From: Panicum virgatum
Taxonomy: Eukaryota; Streptophyta; Magnoliopsida; Poales; Poaceae
Direction: 5' to 3'
DNA length: 64,000 bases
Assembly (NCBI RefSeq): GCF_016808335.1
Contig: NC_053153.1
Location: 24,786,090-24,850,089 of the forward strand
Below are positions 61,154 to 64,000 of this stretch, piece by piece (position 1 is the stretch's first letter; every line of letters begins with the position of its first letter). The notes beneath the pieces are model-generated. The model was not told the DNA's origin. It searched no databases and saw nothing but the letters and a program-made list of their open reading frames with translations. The position numbers and the translations under genes were made by a program.

Positions 61154-62610
61154 TGTTGGCGCTCCTTAAGTACCCATTTTATCCCTTGTTTATCCTTGAT
61201 AATGGCATGAATTTAATATCAAAATCACTAACCGTCCTAACCCCGGCCTAATTACCGGTCATTTTCACATTTGCACATATATTTTGGAGGAACTTCGTTT
61301 TTGCAGGTTTTTGGCCTATTTTGGAGCATGAAACGATGAGGCCCGTGATCGAGCGCTAACAGGGAGAAAGACGAAGGCCAAAGCCCAAAGGAAGGACCAA
61401 AGCTCATGTTGATTCGAAGCCCATTCAAGCACATCCATCCTCCAAGAGAGCCCAAAGGACCAAGACCACGAAGATTAGATCAAGATACTTCGGGATTAAG
61501 TAAAGAAAATGAAGATTTAAGAAAGGTTTCTCTATCCTATCCTTTTCGCGAAGATATCTCCAAGATAACGACGTCAAAAGGGGTGCAATTGTGAACGACA
61601 TAAACTCTACAAGATGCGAGGAGTCTACACGCAAAAGATGAGACCGAGGCGGGCCCGAAAGAGGGTAGGCCGGCCGGCCTAGGCCCATGAGCTGGCCGGC
61701 CTAGCCCGTTTCCGAGGCGGTTCGGCCTCCCCTTCGACCGGTGGCTTCCTCGGCTCATAAATAGCTCGCAGCTTATTCAACTCACGGCATCCATCCACCC
61801 AGAACTCGACGAAAACCTAGGGCCAAGACCAGAGGGAGACGACGGCCACCACAAGTCTTCGAAGTTGTCTAGGAGATGGCTTAGGCTGCCCCTAGCTGCC
61901 ATGGCCTCCCTGTGTGGTTGTGCCATGGTGGAGGTCATGAGCTAGTTGGAGTCGTCAATGGTATGTAATCGGTGGTGACGATCCAAACGAATCTATTATG
62001 TGAGTAATGATAATCATGTCTTCCGAATCTTTTAGCGACCATGTTCTCTCTTTCGATTTCGTTCTTTTCTTTGGGTTTGCTTCATCCTAGATCTATTATC
62101 GAGATACATCGCTTAGCATGATCTTGTAGTCATGGTGGCTAGAGGTTCATGGCGGAACTACTAAAGGGGGTTCGACTTGCTTCAGGGTGCTTTCGTCCAA
62201 ATGGGGGCGTCGTGACAGGGCGTTGCTTTAAGTAGATGGGGTATCGAAGGATCGGATTGGAGATTTTGGGTTTAAAGATGCCATTGATTGAGATGCATGA
62301 TTTATTTGCTCGTTAGCTTGAACTACAACTAGATGACAATAGGCCTAGTCATGTCTTTGGTTTTGCTTTGGTTACGCCTATGTTCATGGATGAGATCAAC
62401 TTTTACACAACACTCGTATCTATTAAAGGTTACTATATATGTGCAATTCATGCTTCATGTTAGGATAGATCCGTTAGATTAGATGGAAAACCTTGGGTAG
62501 TTCTTTGTCGATCCACGGATTGATAAACCTTGGGGGAATACTCTAAGGGAAAAGCTACACGATCCCGTGCGCTTGCGGTATATAAATTGGGGCACTAAGG
62601 AGCGTCAACA
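61154..62610 (+). repeat. Full-length gypsy LTR (1457 bp)
   Basis: Begins TGTTGGCGCTCC and ends GGAGCGTCAACA, which are mutually inverted ends, preceded by the purine tract and followed by the primer site TGGCGCCGTTGCCGGGG at 62619-62635. Confidence 0.85.
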
Positions 62611-64000
62611 AACTTTTCTGGCGCCGTTGCCGGGGATCGGCAACTAGAACCCTAGGGTGATCTATCTAGTTTTTTGGACTAACCCTAATTTTTATTATTG
62701 CATATACCCTTGTTTTCTTGTTTGTGTCCTTGAAAGCAGGTGGAAAAAGCTAGACATCAAACTTGGACTTTGAGAAGTCCATAATCCATTTCAACAAATT
62801 TCAACAATCGGCAACAAGATGATCGAGGAGCCTCGACATGGAACATCGACAACGTCCACATCGACATGACGGCAACAACATCAAGATTCGCTTTTTAGTG
62901 GTAGGTGCTAACTTTTGTTAGTGGCCCAGCATCCGCTATCGAGTCCCCACTCTCCAAAGAAAAAGATGATAAATAAGGTACGTCGCCGTGTCAATTAATT
63001 TTAAAGACTAATGTTTTTGGGAAAAATTGTTTGTTCAAGCAATAGATATGAAGTATGCCCGCAAAGAAAATCGTGCGATCATCATCATCTATGAAGTGTT
63101 ACTGTTGTGATGAGTTTTTCATCCAAGATCAGAGAAGTACCATGAGAAAATAATAGATAATTTTGAAGCTCCATCAAGTCTTCTTTCAACAAATTAAGAA
63201 CCGTCAACTTTGGAGATCGGTGTGAAGAGTTATGGTAAAATCTTTCAACGCTGCGCGTTCTGAAATCCCTCTGGACAGATTGCAGCGCCGTAATAAAACG
63301 AGCATAACTTCTTTATCCGGAGTCCAATTGGGGCGAATGACCACTTGTTGGAAAGATAATTTGATGCACCTTGCAATGGAGCAGAAGTTTGGTACATGTT
63401 ATGCACTTGATGAAGGGGAATTCAACGAGGACAGAGGCAGTAGCAACCGACAAAGAAGGTGATGACGATGTCAAAGGATGATTGGAAGGCTGTGTACGCA
63501 AAAGATGATGATTTGAAGTTGACAAAAGCTAGAGGCAACAAGATGAGAAGAACCACAACACCACCAATCTTCTCCAGTGGGATGCTCGATATACTTCTAA
63601 TCGAGCGATGCTATCAAGGAAGAAAACCGTTCGGATCATCAACACAAAGCACGGGAGTCTCCTTCGATCCCGACACCTTAGGCAAAGCAAGAACTATGGA
63701 GACAGACCATTGGAGCCATGCTACTTGCTGGTGAATCAATGGTGATGACCTTGAAGCCAAGGATGCACAACAAGACGCTTCGAAGACCACAAGATCAAGA
63801 TCATCGACATCTTCGGATCGATTCGTAAGAAGTCAATGTTATCATCAATATTATGCTCGACCTTAGAAGAAAATTGCAGTATATTTTTGGATATTCAAAA
63901 TCCCCATGAAGTTCTGGTTCCAACGAATCAAGAATGAAGTCAATCCAAGTTTCCTACAAGAAGTTATGGCCAAAACATCGAAGGTCGTGCACTCTAAAAT
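62611..64000 (+). mobile_element. Second gypsy internal region, continues beyond the window
   Basis: Matches 36062-37425 closely, including the un-recombined first module (63170-63480) and the start of the second. Together with 54871-62610 it forms LTR fragment, internal, LTR, internal. Confidence 0.75.

Larger units (their letters stand above)
42197..64000 (-). mobile_element. CACTA transposon B, right end outside the window
   Basis: The left end CACTACTGCAGAAAC is preceded by GGT (GAT in copy A). Content matches CACTA-A up to the copia insertion. The promoter-side end is not seen before 64000, consistent with the larger nested gypsy chain, so the right limit is only the window edge. Confidence 0.7.

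Noticed and set aside
63232..63734. ORFs in the gypsy internal module as a gag gene
   Set aside because: Reading frames are not conserved between modules; similarity is at the DNA level.

Overview
The window is nuclear DNA from a grass (Poaceae). Three ordinary plant genes carry canonical GT-AG introns and GC-rich third positions. Everything else is a dense nest of plant transposable elements of kinds common in grasses: CACTA, copia with LTRs opening TGTTGGAAATATGCC, a tRNA-Asp-primed gypsy, LINE and Helitron. I cannot name the species from sequence alone.

Layout, 1-20.6 kb (gene-bearing side). A two-exon Cupin_3 gene lies on the minus strand (667-1102). A 5'-truncated LINE follows (about 2.4-5.8 kb), interrupted by a solo LTR with a perfect AATAT target duplication. 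Next is a complete non-autonomous LTR element (6358-13105, target duplication GTATC) of the same LTR family but in the opposite orientation. Then come the ribosomal protein eL21 gene RPL21 (+, 13775-15171) with a typical ribosomal promoter, a duplicated 3' flank carrying Helitron ends (15.4-17.3 kb), and a plastid beta-amylase gene (minus, 18339-20153) with two G-boxes upstream. RPL21 and the amylase gene are convergent.

Layout, 20.6-64 kb (repeat side). About 17.5 kb starting in the distal promoter of the beta-amylase gene (copy A, 20640-38188) is present again as copy B (40467-56634). Each copy holds 1.4-1.7 kb of host flank plus the left part of a CACTA transposon with a TNPD-like transposase and a TNPA-like protein fused to a Ulp1-type protease. 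Inside the CACTA is a copia element, and inside the copia LTR is a gypsy fragment. CACTA-A is complete end to end (22070-39895, target duplication GAT) and its copia has matching TTAAC duplications. Copy B has its own 1.5-kb solo LTR and several deletions, and it runs into a longer gypsy chain (LTR fragment, internal, full LTR, internal) that leaves the window.

All transposon coding regions are broken. Some lesions are shared by A and B and others are private. Together with the shared flank, this means the CACTA was already dead when the block was duplicated by the host. The most unusual structures are an old foldback (arms near 200 nt) inside CACTA-A, split by the copia insertion; the duplicated RPL21 3' flank bounded by Helitron 3' ends; and a repeated module of about 300 bp in the gypsy internal region that has recombined with itself. 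I found no RNA gene, CRISPR array or bacterial-type system.
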